Positions 21,501-33,540 of a stretch of 64,000 nt of DNA are shown here, piece after piece. This DNA is from Roridomyces roridus. Its lineage: Eukaryota > Basidiomycota > Agaricomycetes > Agaricales > Mycenaceae. Position 1 is the stretch's first letter, and each line of letters starts with the position of its first letter. Where the stretch lies: the NCBI GenBank assembly GCA_029378245.1, contig JARKIF010000004.1, positions 2,852,001 to 2,916,000 on the forward strand, in the 5' to 3' direction. The translations under genes and the position numbers were made by a program. A model generated the notes under the pieces. The model saw only the letters and a program-made list of their open reading frames with translations. It did not search any database and had not been told where the DNA came from.

Positions 21501-24500
21501 TAGCGAATGATAGCCTGGCGCTTTTCCGCGCTGAACGAGGCGTCGAAGAGAGTGAGACGAATGTCGGTGTCGAGACCTTCCTGGCGGAGCGAACGCGTGA
21601 AACCACGAGATGCAGAGCCGGGGAGAGTGTCGAAGGTGCTCTCGAACCAGAGCGTCTGGGGTACGGCAGATCCCTCGAGGCTCGAAACGAGCGGGTAGAG
21701 CGAGAGAGCGTTGACGGGGTCCTCGGGGTACGAAACGATGTGGAGGTTCTCCGAGGCGAAGGAAGCAGGAGTGTTGATCACCTCGAGCGAATCGCGCTGA
21801 GCACGCGTGACGAAGAACGTCTCGGCGTTGGCACCGCTGGCAGCAAACTTGGCACCGTTGAGGGCAGAACTCCAAGTGGAGGCGTCGAAGCGCTGGTAGT
21901 CCTTGCCGGCGTTAAGACCCTTGTACGTGTCCTTGGGCGCAAAGACGGCGTCGATGTACGAGGCGCCGGGAGCAGCACCACCGTTGGCCTCGGAGATGAC
22001 GAGGAAACCGCCGGGAACGAGGAGGTCGTGGAGGTAGCCGAGCGTGCGGGGAAGATCCTCGACGAAGCCAAGAGCGTGGGTACCGACGATGATGTCGAAG
22101 CTCCAGGGAGCCAAGTTGTTGCTCTCGATGTCCTTGTTGAGATCGAAGGGCATCGACGAAAGACCACCAGAAATGTCCCCGCCGGGAGCAACGAAGCCAG
22201 AGGTGGAGGTGGTGATCGCAATGTCAGAGTACTCCTCCTTCAACGCAGCGATGCGAGCAGAGAGCGTACCCGAAACTAAACAATGTTAACCAATGTTCGA
22301 CAAAGATAACTTTGATGACACACCATTGCCAATCTCCAAAATCGAAGCGACAGTCTTGCCCTGGGCGGTGAAGTGGTCGAAGATCTGACGCACTTGCGCG
22401 ATAACCGCGTCGGTGGGGTAGGAGATTTCGCTGAGAATCTCAACCGGAGTTGCCTATTGCAACGATTAAATTAAGCCTAAAAAAGATCGCCGAATAACAT
22501 ACCTTGTTGGCCTTGACAGCCTCCAAAACACGACCATACGAAGACTCGACCTCGGGAGCCTCAACGAGCGCGTCCAAGAACGAGTAGTCCGTGGCAGCAA
22601 CAGGAGCGATCGGCGCATTGAGCTTGGTGGAAGTGAGGGGCTGCCACTCGGTCTCGTACATGTTGTACACAGGCTCGTCGGGCGAAACACCGTGCTTGGA
22701 GATCTGCGCGTCGAACATGCTGCAAATAGCGTTGCCCTGGGCGTCGATGATGAAGATGTCGAACTTGAGGTAGTCTATTAAAAAAATGAGTGAACAAATT
22801 CAATCGAACGAAAAAGAAAATACTCACGAGGGTTCCACTCCTTGAACTTGGCATACGCGAACAAGGTCGTCGGGATCGGGCCACGCGTGTGCAGGAACAC
22901 TTCACGCATGTTGGACGGCAAGTAGTACGTCGACTGGTCCGCATCACCCGTGAACGCAGGGTGGATCAAGACGTGCAAGCACGAGTCGAGAATCGCGGGG
23001 TTGATGATGTACTTGGTGTCGCTCTCGTGGAAGCTGGTGTTGATCTCCACCATCGACTCGTTGTTACCAGCCCAGATCGAACGGATCTGACGGAACACCG
23101 GGCCGTATTGCGCAAAGTACGAGATCGAGTCGTAGAAGCCCTTGACGGGGAGAGGCGTGCAACGAGCAGCGATGGCCTTGACGTCGAGCACAGGAGGAGC
23201 CGGGATGAGATCACCGCGACTGAAGAACCCACCAGCGTGACGCTTGGACTATAGAACCGTCAACAACAATTCAAAGATGAAAAGAACAAGTCAACGCACG
23301 GTAGGGTTCAACTGGTCCGGAGCCCAAGACTTGATGTCCCACTTGTGGTCAGCGGTCTCGATGTCAACACGAAGCACCTTCTCCTTGAGCAACGGCAACA
23401 TCGAGCTGAACTCGACATTCCACATGTGCGTCGCACCCTCTTCGAACATCTATGATTCGACTCCCGTCAGTCTATGAAAGGGAATCCAGAAAATAAACGC
23501 ACCATCTCGAGGTACGCCGTAGCGGGCATGATGGGCTCGCCCATGATGATGTGCTGGCCGAGATCGGGGTGCGTGAGAACGTTGACAGCCATACCCTTGA
23601 AGTTGAGAGGGCCATTGCGAGGAGCAGTCACAGCGGCGGTGACGTGCGCAGTGCGGTAGGCAATGTCTATCAAATCAAATAAGTATCAGAAGAATCGTAT
23701 GAAAATTAGACATACCCTTCTTGTTGAAAGGATAGGCCGGAACCGACACAGTGTGCGTGGGCATCTTGCCGTTGAGCGCCGCCCAGTCGAGCTTGTTGAA
23801 CCCAAGCGAGACGGCCTTGCCGATCGAGGCCAAAAAGTCGTTGGTCTCGGCAAACTTGGCGGGGTTCTTGGAGCGACGGATAGGGCAGAACGCCATGTCG
23901 GGCTTGACACCGCAGGCAGCGACGTAGGTGACGAGGACAGGGTGGGGCGAGATCTCGATGTAGATCGAGTTGGGGTGCGCCTCGTGGATAGCAGTGACAG
24001 CCTCGGCGAAGCGAACCGCAGCGCGAGCGTTGGTCCACATGTACTCGGGGGAGAACGCCTTGGTGTAGTGGCCTCCCGTCTGGGTCGAGTAGGTCGTGCG
24101 CTTGGGAACGAACGGCCCGTGGCTGGCGTAGCGGGTGTAGATGTCGTTCATGCGCTCCATGTAGTCGACCTGGCAACGCTCCATGAGCTTCGAGTGCCCA
24201 GCAACGCGAGTCTTGATCTTGCGCGCAAAGTAGCCGAGGGCGGTGGCAGCCTCAACGACCTTGTCGATGTTCTCGTCAGAGCCGGAGAGGGTGAGCGCCT
24301 CGGGACCGTTGTAGCAACCAATGTCGAGGACGGTGCCCTCGGGGATGGGGATGCTCGCAATGAGTTCAGCACCCTGCTCGCCCGTGCAGTTGACAGCAGC
24401 CATGGCACCACCAAAGGCCTCGACGGAACGCATAGCCAAACCACGGGAGGTGGCGATCTCGACGGCCATCTCCTGGGGGATGGCACCCGAGGCGTACATC

Positions 24501-26647
24501 AGGGCAGTCTCACCAGCCGAGTGGGCAACGACAATGTCGGGCTGGAGACCGTGAGCGCAGTAGAGGTCGTACAACGCCATCTGGATGATGATGAGGGAGG
24601 GCTGGGTGATGGCGATGGGCCAGACGTCGGGGAGGGTGGGAACGGTGGATTCGCCGCCGAAGAGACCGATATCCCTGATTAGGGACTGGCCAGTGACGCG
24701 CTCGTAGACGGCGTCCATGCGGTCGATCGAGGCCTTGAAGACGGGGAAGTCGCGGTAGAGCTGACGACCCACTACAAGCAGCATTAATACCAGAAATTAA
24801 AGAATATATCGGACGTACTGTTAAAGTGCTGGGGTCCCTGTCCACAGAAGACGAACGTGACGGGCGGGCGGACCTTGGGCGAGAGGAGGGCAGCGGGGAA
24901 GGTGACGGGGTTCTTTTGGCCGGGGGTGTAGGTGGCAAACGTACGCCACGTCATCTGGCGGGCACGACGACCGTAGGTGGACGAGAGGAGGTTAGCCTGC
25001 TCGGCGAGGTTGGAGGCAGCGAGGTGACCAGCCATCTCGGTGGCAGCGGAGGGAGAAAGACCACCGGCAACGAGGAGGACAGGCTTGGTGGGTGCGACAA
25101 CCTCGTCGTAAGTGACCTTGGGCGGGGCAGAAAGGACGACGGATCCGTTGGAACCACCGATACCGGAGGAGGTCATGGCAACGAGGGACGTGCCAGAGCG
25201 GGCGGTGAGAGGAACGTTCTCGGTGGGAGCCTCGAGGTTGAACTCCTTCCAGTGGATGGCAGGGTTGAGCTCCTTGAGGTTGACGTTGGCAGGGATCGTG
25301 CCAGTCTCGAAGACGGAGAGGACTTTGGAGAGAGACGCCAGGAACGCGGAGATTTCCAAATGTCTAACAGACGCGTGGTTAGATTGAGATGAAAGAGACT
25401 CGACTGCGACTCACCCGATGTTTCCCTTGACACTGCCCAACGTAACGGGCTGGTCCTCACGCCCGAAGAGAGAACCGACCCAGTTGGCCTCGGTGGGGTC
25501 ACCAGCGGCAGTACCGGTGGCGTGGAGCTCGAGGAAGTCGACCTGCTTGGGGTCGTACGCAGTTTGCTTCCAGGCACGCTCCATGGCCTTGCGCTGAGCA
25601 TCGCCGACAGGGGAGTAGATGGGCTGGATAGAGCCAGTACCGTTGATGGCCGAGCCAAGCACCTGCCAAACATGTCAAAAAGCGGATCAAATCTCGGGAC
25701 AAAGTCACGCACGGAAGCGTAAATATGGTCTCCGTCCCGGAGCGCGTGTTCGAGCAATTTCACGACGATAACGATGACACCCTCGCCACGACCGAAACTA
25801 AATTGAAAAGATGAGTAAGATTAGACAAGAGATGAGATGATAACTCACCCGTCGGCAGTCGCATCGAAGGGCTTGCACTTGCCGTCGGGAGCCTGGGTGT
25901 TGCTCTGTGCGTAGTGCACATAGTCGATGAATCTAGATAATTTGAGAACAAACTCGGGAAACAATCAACAGAACACACCTATGGTTGAGTTGCGAACTCC
26001 CAACGACGGCGGCGTCACATTCGTCGCCACGGAGAGCTTGGATCGCAAGATGGAGGGCAGTCAATGAGGAGCTGCAGGCCGTGTCGACGGGCACCGAAGG
26101 CCCAGTCAGGTCTAGATGGTAGGAAACCTTGTTGGAGATCATGGACGGGATACCGGTCAAAATTCCGCGAGCCTCGTATGGGTCCTACAAAACTTAATCA
26201 ACACGCATTGACGAAAGTGAAACGGAATCAACGCACATGTTCACCCATACCAAACTGGTCAAAGGCGGTACCAGCGGAGTACACACCGACATTTTGGCCA
26301 CGAGAGTCAATTCCCGAGTCCTGGAGCGCAAGGAAAGCGTGCTCGAGGAGCTTGCGGGTACTGAGGGACGTCGCGTTGGCGTCCTTGGCGGCGATACCGA
26401 ACTCGGCATGATCGAAGAGGGAGATGTTCTTGAGGAACGCGGCTTGACGACCAACGACTTGGCCGAGACCGGAGCCATGCCAAGCATCGATGTTGAACCG
26501 GTCCGCGGGCACGTCCTCGTACGCCTCGCCCTTGTTGAGCAGAAACTCGAAGAACTCCTTGTGGTCGAGGTTCTCGGGGATGGAAGTCCCGCCAGGAAGT
26601 TCGGCGGATATACCGACGATCGCGACAGCGGGGAGGGGAGAGGTCAT
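18562..26647 (-). CDS. Reducing type I polyketide synthase (KS-AT-DH-MT-psiER-KR-ACP-TE) with a one-base frame break
   Basis: An iterative cytosolic synthase that would build a partly reduced polyketide. Sixteen exons were placed: 26647-26237, 26184-25979, 25932-25849, 25797-25713, 25662-25415, 25363-24819, 24771-23716, 23666-23503, 23449-23300, 23248-22828, 22774-22503, 22453-22324, 22275-20589, 20537-20128, 20079-19925 and 19874-18562. Visible motifs: KS DTACSSS, ELHATGT and [26 protein letters not shown] and the later DSCLH; MT ILEIGNVSGTL, where the middle glycine of the SAM motif is Val; a reduced ER-like region; KR GGIGSLG with [32 protein letters not shown] and a final GHFSMF. There is no N-terminal SAT domain. 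Exon lengths sum to 7,337 nt, one short of a multiple of three. The frame switches in exon 13 near 21,085-21,100 at a run of four C/G. As given, the product would end at 20,870 without KR, ACP and TE. Intact length would be about 2,445 residues. Confidence 0.88.
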
Positions 26648-27190
26648 AGTTTGGACAGGACTGGGTCAAACAAGGAGGGAGGAGGAGGGATGGAGAACTC
26701 CGTCGCTGCTCACCGATTAATGTTATGTAGTCTGAGTGGGACACTATCATCTCGCGCAGCGATCTATAATCAAGATGAACGTCAACTTCTTGCCCGATGT
26801 AAATCATCTTCGGCAGGCATTTCGGTGTTCAAGCCCCACGAAATCCTCAGTTTTCGCCCCGATCAAGCGGCCGACACCGGTTGGGGAAATTTCGAACCGA
26901 GATTCGCGGCAGACCGGTACTCGAAGTGGATGTAAACGTCGGATGGCAACAATACAATTCCCGCGGCAGGCATTGTAACATTGAACACCCGCTATAGCGG
27001 CGTTCTGTCCCCACACAGTCGCTCTTGCGTTTTCAGCCAGGGGCGACGTTTCTCGAAAGCCCGCATTTCTGGTATAGATCGGAATCTCGTGGGTATTGTA
27101 GATTCCCGCCAAAGATGAATATCGCACACCCACACCAAAGGTTTTTGACAGTACAACAGAGTATCTAGTGTTTGGCTACCTATCTAACAT
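26648..27190. other. Spacer between PKS promoter and CoA-ligase 3' end
   Basis: Holds the upstream region of the PKS gene (-) and the end of the CoA-ligase gene (-), which are tandem and co-oriented. The PKS leader is pyrimidine-rich on the coding strand just before the start codon. No TATA box is obvious. Confidence 0.35.
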
Positions 27191-29204
27191 TTAATACAAC
27201 GCCTGCTTCAGAAGACTTGACACGGCATCTGCGCCGCGCGTGAAGAACGACGTAGACGATCCCCACAACGATCCCCTAAGCTGCGGTTGTGGCCGTTCAA
27301 CGACTGCCTCCGGGGAAGCAATCTTGGCCTCCTCCTCCACCGTCCCATCTAACATCGCACGCAACTTCTTGCTGCTTATCTTACCGGAAGGCAACCTCGG
27401 AATCGCCTGCACAAAGTAGACATCATGCAGCCACTTGTACTCCGACTGACAATGCGTGGGTATCGGCGGTCGAAAGGAAGGATGGTGATCACCTTGGTGT
27501 CTCGTATAGACCGCATGACCGACTCTTTCACCGCGTCGGGATTCGCTGCCGCCTTGTTGCGCCCGAGGGCTGAGAGCACAACAAACGCAACAGCAACCTC
27601 ACCTGACCTATCATCGGGCCTTCCAATAACGCCCGCATCGTCCACAGTGTCGAGCCCCATTAAATGCGCCTCAAGCTCAGCCGGCGACACTTGATATCCC
27701 TACGAAGAAGTTAAACCGAGGAAGCTCACACACACAATGCCGATATATTTACCTTTGTTTTGATCATATACTTGATCCGGTCGACGATGTGGAAGTAGCC
27801 CTCCTCACTGATCTCCGCGATGTCGCCCGTAAGGAGGAACCCCTCGCCATCGAAGGCCTCGCGCGTGGCCTGCGCATTCCCAAGATACCCAGGACACAAC
27901 TGGGGACCCCGCACACACAGATGTCCACGCGATCCAGGTGGCAGCACTTGACCATCCTCACCGACGATCTTGGCCTCAGTCCCCTCCAACAAGCGCCCCA
28001 CCGACCCTGGAAGCGGCTTACTCCCCGCCGGCAAACCAGTAATCAGCCCCCCACACTCGGTCATCCCAAAGCCCTGCGTCACCAAGAACTCGGGACCGCC
28101 AATCTTCCTAAACACCGACTCCATCTCGCTGTCAAGCGGCGCTGCAGCAACCATCGCGCTCCTCAACACATTCTTGAGCTCTTGTTCGTACTTGGGTGTC
28201 GCAGGGTGCTTGACGAACGCGCTGACCAACGGCGGGGCGAGGAAAAGATGACCAATCCGCAGCCGCACGATGGCTTCGAGGAAGACTTTAAATGACGGCA
28301 TCGTGTTGAAGGCAACGGTCGCGATGCCGAGGAAGGGACAGAGATGGACGAGGGTGACGAGGCCGAACATGTGCGAGAAGGGAATCACACCGAGTGACTT
28401 GTCGCCAGGAGACATGCGACCGCCAGGAACTGCTGCAACCCTCACTTGGTTTACGTTGGCGATAATACTGGCGTGCGGCACGATAACAGCCTAAAGTGTG
28501 TCAGCTGATGCGGGAGTGTGACGGTGAGTACTTGAATACCTTCGGTAGTCCGGTCGTCCCACTGCTGAAACACAGGAAAGCGATGGGGTTCAGCCTAACC
28601 TCAAGCGTCGAGCCCGGGTTCGCCGAGAGTTGCTCGCCGCCCAGCTTGACGAGTGCATCCGCCGTCAAGATACCCCGCTCGGCAAAGTCAGACGGAAGAA
28701 CAAAGTTCTCCTCGTCCGAGATGACGACAATACGCGTGAGAGGGATGACGGCCTTCTCGGCGGCCTGGATGACCTTGTCGAGCGCGTCGATGTGGGCAAA
28801 GATGGTGCGTGTGCCACTCAGCGTAAACTGGTGTCTGTGGAAGAGTGAATATACCGTTCCAACTTCGAGAGTAACACTCACTTGAGCTCTTCAGCAGTGG
28901 CGCCACCATTGATCGAAGCCACCGTGCATCCAAGCTTATGCGAAGCCCAGACGACGGTCCCAAAGTCAATCGAATTGGGCGAAACGAGCCCCACGACGTC
29001 CTTGATCCCGCAGTCTTGGTGCGAGGGTGTTGAGCTGGCGTAGTCCTTGTTGCCGAGACCAAGCTGCGCGTTCAGACCTTGTGCCAGACGGTCAACGCGA
29101 GCGCGGACTTGGTAGCCTGTGACGGCGCGGTCGGTGGCGGCGTCGACAAACCACGGTTTCTCCAGCGACGGGCTGTTGATGAACATGAAGTTGTACAGAG
29201 ACAT
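27191..29204 (-). CDS. Acyl-CoA ligase, 4-coumarate:CoA ligase-like (ANL superfamily)
   Basis: Activates a carboxylic acid as an adenylate and then as the CoA thioester. Five exons (introns near 28,830-28,877, 28,492-28,540, 27,700-27,753 and 27,446-27,490) give a clean frame of about 600 residues. The start MSLYNFMFINSPSLEKPWFV is typical of 4CL-like proteins. The AMP-binding motif is FLCFSSGTTGLPK, followed by VIPFSHMFG, TQGFGMTECGG, RGPQLCPGYLGN, TGDIAEISEEGYFHIVDRIK and the hinge GYQVSPAELEAHL. The catalytic lysine is in LPSGKISSKKL. The C-terminus has an extra tail of about 50 residues and ends QALY, with no clear PTS1 peroxisomal signal. It sits between the PKS and a PAL gene, so cinnamate or a derived arylic acid is the obvious candidate substrate. 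That is inference from context. Confidence 0.9.
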
Positions 29205-30344
29205 GGTCGCGCCTGGGGGGATGGGGTGATGCGAGGGTATGAGAGGGGGGTGAAGGGGTGAAGGAAGGGGAAAGAAAGAGGAAGAACGATCAAGGTAAGC
29301 AATACTTTGAAAAATGAAAGCTCAGCCGAATCGCGGCCCTGATACTCATCCCACCAGATTTTATGATATTGCACTGCACCACTGGACATCCGTCCGAAAT
29401 CGGGACTCAGTCCTATGTCACACCGTGGTGCGATTCCCATCTACCCTTCGACCAAACGTGATTCGGAATCAGAATTCCCTCTTCTTCCTACGCAACCCTC
29501 GCAGAAATCTCCGAAACTCGTCTGATATCCAACACGCAGTTCGTCCATTTTACTCCGTGGGTTGATTCGTTATCTCACGGTCATATAAAGGTGACGAACG
29601 GACCCGCGATCCCCCTTCTGCGTATATACGCGAAAGACGTTCCGAGCCATTCCTAATTCACCTCCGATCTACTATACAAATCCGGCATTCTGTTTGCCTA
29701 GTACTTAGTCTATCTATGCCCGTGTATCCCGGCTGCAAGGAACTGGGAGTCTTGCCCAAAATGAAAAATTGAACGAGATCTCTATCGCGGCACATGCGTG
29801 GATCGACGGTGCCAAAAACAGAGAAGGACCAGGCGGTGCATTGCATGTCAACTTGACGGATCACCATCTGAACGGCAGCTATTTTCGCGAACGAATAGCA
29901 TAACGGTATGCTGGGTAACCATCGTCCAGCAAGGGGGGTGGAGCGAAGGCAATAGGTAAATCAGAACTTTAATGGAGATCGACGGGGACGGGGACACACG
30001 GCGCAGAAATGAAACCTGGGCCTGAGGACTTAGGGTGGCCGTATGCGGGCTCGAGCGCTGGATGCACGATCGTCCCGAAGTTCGGTGGAATTTCAAAAAA
30101 CCTTGGCCCAGATGGTGCTTTAGCCTTTCAACTCTCTACTTCCAATCGTGCGATTGAAAGCTACTAGATCTCAAACAAGAAGCAATGGAGCAAATCCGGA
30201 CAAGAAAGGAGATTGTCGACGGCAGGAACATCATAATGATTCCAACCACGAAACGAGAACAGGTCGGCGTGGGAAACCGATAGTGTGCGAGTCTCTTTTA
30301 TACGGCTGAAACTCGACGTTGACAAACTACAAACACTACCGCCC
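29205..30344. promoter_or_regulatory. Divergent promoter region between CoA ligase and PAL
   Basis: The CoA ligase (-) and PAL (+) are transcribed away from this 1.1-kb stretch, which could let one regulator control both. On the PAL side a TATA-like TTTATACG lies at about 30,296-30,303, some 45 bases before the start codon. The ligase side has a pyrimidine-rich leader on its coding strand and no TATA. A CTCGAG palindrome lies near 30,050. A separate catataaagg at about 29,582 on the plus strand has no gene after it. Confidence 0.4.
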
Positions 30345-33002
30345 ATGGGTCTTAACGGAAAATCGTCTTCTGCTGCTCCTCAAACTCTCCTCGCCAAGTT
30401 CCTAGTTGCGCAGGATGAGCTCGCCGACTACAGGTACTTCCCTTACACTCGTTCGGCAACACTGCGGCTGATAACTTTCTTCTTCAGGGACGGGAAGCCC
30501 GTTATCATCGACGGCCAGACTTTGAGCATCGCCGCGGTGTCTGCCGCTGCTAGAAGCACCGACGTCAAAGTGCAACTCTCCACCAGCGAGAAGATCAAGG
30601 CACGTCTCTTCCTCCTCCCACCCTGCTGGTTCTCAACGAATTCTTCCCTCAGGAACGCGTCTGGAAGAGTCGTCAAGTCATCGAGCAGAAGGTGGAGCAC
30701 GGCGTTAGTGTTTACGGGCTTTCCACCGGGTTTGGAGGCAGCGGTGAGTCCCCACCTCGCGTTCTTATTCTTTACTCTTCTCACTTCCGGTGGACAGCCG
30801 ACACCCGTACGGATAAGCCCATCCTCCTCGGGAATGCTCTCTTGCAGCACCAGTCGTCTGGTGTCCTGCCTTCCAACCAAGAGCCCCCAAAGGTCCTTCC
30901 CCTCCTGGACATCGGCGCGGCCCTCACCATGCCCGAATCCTGGGTTCGCGGAGCGATGCTGATCCGCATGAACTCCCTCATCCGTGGTCACTCTGGGGTC
31001 CGATTCGAGCTCATTGAGAAGTTGCACGAAATCTACTCGGCCAACGTCGTGCCTTGCGTCCCTCTCCGGGGCTCTATTTCAGCGTCGGGAGGTACGTCGT
31101 TATTTTTGATGATTTCAATGAATTCACTGATCTCAATCGCGCAGATCTTTCTCCGCTTTCTTACGTGGCTGGATTGCTGAGTGCGTCGTTTCGGACTTTT
31201 GTTGCTTCTGTCCGCTGACAAAAATCCAATCCGTTCAGTCGGAAATCCGTCCATCCGTGCGTACGACGGGCCCCAGGCGTATGGTAGCAGGAAGATGGTT
31301 TCATCTCGCACGGCCCTGGCGGACCACAACATCGAACCCATCTCGTTGGCATCCAAAGAGCATCTCGGTAATGAAGTCGACCCTTGTAATTTATTCAACT
31401 CTGAACAACCATCAGGAATTCTGAACGGAACGGCGTTCTCAGCCTCCGTGGCCTCTTTGGCTCTCAACGATGCCGTACACCTCACTCTTTTGGCCCAAGT
31501 CTGCACCGCGATGGGTACCGAGGCGCTTCTCGGCAGCCGCGGCTCGTTTGATCCCTTCATCCACGACACCGCGCGCCCCCACCCCGGCCAAATCGAGTGC
31601 GCGCGCAATATCTGGAATTTGTTGGAAGGTAGCAAGCTCGCCGAGACACACGAGGAGGAGGTCTCTATCTACGCCGACAAACACTCGCTGAGGCAGGACC
31701 GCTACCCCATCCGCACTTCACCGCAATTCCTTGGCCCTCAGGTCGAAGATATCCTTTCGGCTTTGGCTTCCGTTACGCAGGAATGCAATTCTAGTGAGTT
31801 GAAACGATTGAATGACACGCTCGATCTAAAACGATTTTCAGCCACGGACAATCCGCTCGTCGATGGTGAGACTGGCGAAATCCACCACGGCGGTAACTTC
31901 CAGGCCATGGCTGTCAGCAACGCCATGGAGAAGACTCGCCTCGCCCTCCACCACATTGGCAAACTGCTCTTCGCCCAGACAACGGAGCTGCTAAACCCCA
32001 GCCAGAACCGCGGCCTGCCTCCCTCGGTGGCATTCACTGACCCGTCGCTCAACTACTTTGGCAAGGGTGTTGATATCGCATCTGCGGCGTACGTCTCGGA
32101 ACTTGGCTATCTGGCCAACCCCGTCTCGACCCACATCCAGTCCGCTGAGATGCACAACCAAGCTGTCAAGTTCGTTTCATTCAACACCTGTTGTCCTGCA
32201 CTTTGACTGACGTTCGGATCAGCTCGTTGGCACTCATCTCTGCGCGCGCCACTCTCAACTCCCTCGACATTGTATCCATGCTCATCGCGTCATATCTCCA
32301 CGTTCTTTGCCAAGGTGAGCTTCTTAGAACTCAAAAAAGTCGATCAATCGCCAATCTCCGCTTTAGCATACGACATTCGCGCCCTTCAAGCCGAACTCTT
32401 CCGTGGTATCCGGGAAATCACACAAGAAGAGCTCTCCGCCGTGTTCCCCGTCGCAGCAGCCGACGCCTCCCTTCTCAGAGAGATATTCTCTGGTATGCGC
32501 AGCACCATGGAGCGTACCAGCACGATGGATGCCGAGGATCAGATGGCCGAAGGTCGCCGGCGCCCCATGCCAAATTGCTCCTCAAGTTCTTCACGCGCGC
32601 CGAGTACACGGGTGACGCTGCGGCTTCCCTCGCTGGGATCCCGGCATTCCAGGACAGAGTCGCCCAGCGCTCTGCAGACTCTCATGCAAGAACTCCGTGG
32701 TGCATTCCTCAACGGCGAGCGCGGCCCTGCGCCTGCTGGCCCTTACCTCGGCAAGACCAAGCCCATCTACGAATTCGTTCGTCTGCGGTTGAACATTCCT
32801 ATCCACGGAATTGAGAACTACACTGGGTTCAAGAACGGGTTGGGTGTGGATGATGTTACTGTCGGGCAGAACATCTCTTTGATTTACGAGGTGCGTTTTC
32901 TCTCCTTCTCATCACGAACAATGAATTGACCTCGGCTTGCAGGCGATCCGGGACGGCGAGATGCAGAGCACCGTCGTCGATATGTTCGCTCCCTTTGCGT
33001 AG
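30345..33002 (+). CDS. Phenylalanine ammonia-lyase (aromatic amino acid lyase)
   Basis: Deaminates phenylalanine (perhaps tyrosine) to cinnamate; a cytosolic homotetramer using the self-formed MIO cofactor. The MIO tripeptide ASG is in [17 protein letters not shown]. Other landmarks are [50 protein letters not shown], SHxxQ-region [19 protein letters not shown] and the C-terminal [20 protein letters not shown]. About eleven exons can be joined; the second intron (30,600-30,652) starts GC rather than GT. Between about 32,548 and 32,680 the expected protein lies one base out of frame and then returns, so a segment of about 40 residues in the C-terminal helical region is altered although the frame stays open. 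The expected downstream sequence [20 protein letters not shown] is seen in the shifted frame. Start at 30,345, just after a TATA-like box. Confidence 0.9.
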
Positions 33003-33248
33003 ATGTGTAAGTTGGTGTTGTACAGTAGATGTACTTTATGTAGTAATAGATAGATATTTCAACTTGGGTTCGTTTTTAATGGAGTGTGTTGATGGGAAAT
33101 CAACTGATCAAATCATTGATTTTCGACTCCACTCTGGTGGACTGATTCCGCCCCCGCTAACTGAATGAATGACCTTTGGGATGTTGAATGTGACAACGTA
33201 TGTACAATGTTGTCTTGGTCAGAATCGGGGCATCAACGCTTCCCGAGG

Positions 33249-33540
33249 ACCGTGGTTTGTTAAGCGGGAAAAAGCGGGACCGTTGTGAGCAAGTTGTGAG
33301 AGGCCGCAGGCGGGTGTTGGCCCTCCCGGTCTGGAGGTGAAATATGTGGATACTTACCGGTATGCAATTGCTATCCGCCTTCTGCGTGATGATTTGTTAT
33401 GCGGGAAGAAGCGGGAGGAGGCGGGTGTGGCCAGTCAGGTGCTAACCCTCCCGGTGTGCGGGTGAGATCTGTTGACACCGGTATGCATTTGCTACTTACT
33501 TATCCGCGTGCCGCGTGGTGGTCCGGTAGGCGGGAAAATG
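33249..33540. repeat. Degenerate tandem duplication of a ~145-bp unit
   Basis: Two similar units follow each other (about 33,249-33,396 and 33,397-33,540). Both begin ttgtta(a/t)gcggga and share cgggtg, ccctcccggt, taccggtatgca(a/t)ttgcta / caccggtatgcatttgcta and tatccgc. Purine/pyrimidine blocks are conserved more than exact bases. It lies downstream of the PAL gene and codes for nothing visible. Confidence 0.55.

Noticed and set aside
18622..22279. Very long plus-strand open frames (about 426, 489 and 385 codons) opposite the PKS
   Set aside because: They run exactly antisense to well-supported PKS exons with strong codon bias, contain no domains and cross PKS introns; they are shadows.
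18562..29204. Hispidin-synthase-type interpretation of the PKS locus
   Set aside because: The PKS has DH, KR and TE domains and no fused AMP-ligase domain, so it is not of the hispidin synthase type.
33249..33540. CRISPR-like or minisatellite array
   Set aside because: Only two diverged units, no regular spacers; a simple degenerate tandem duplication.
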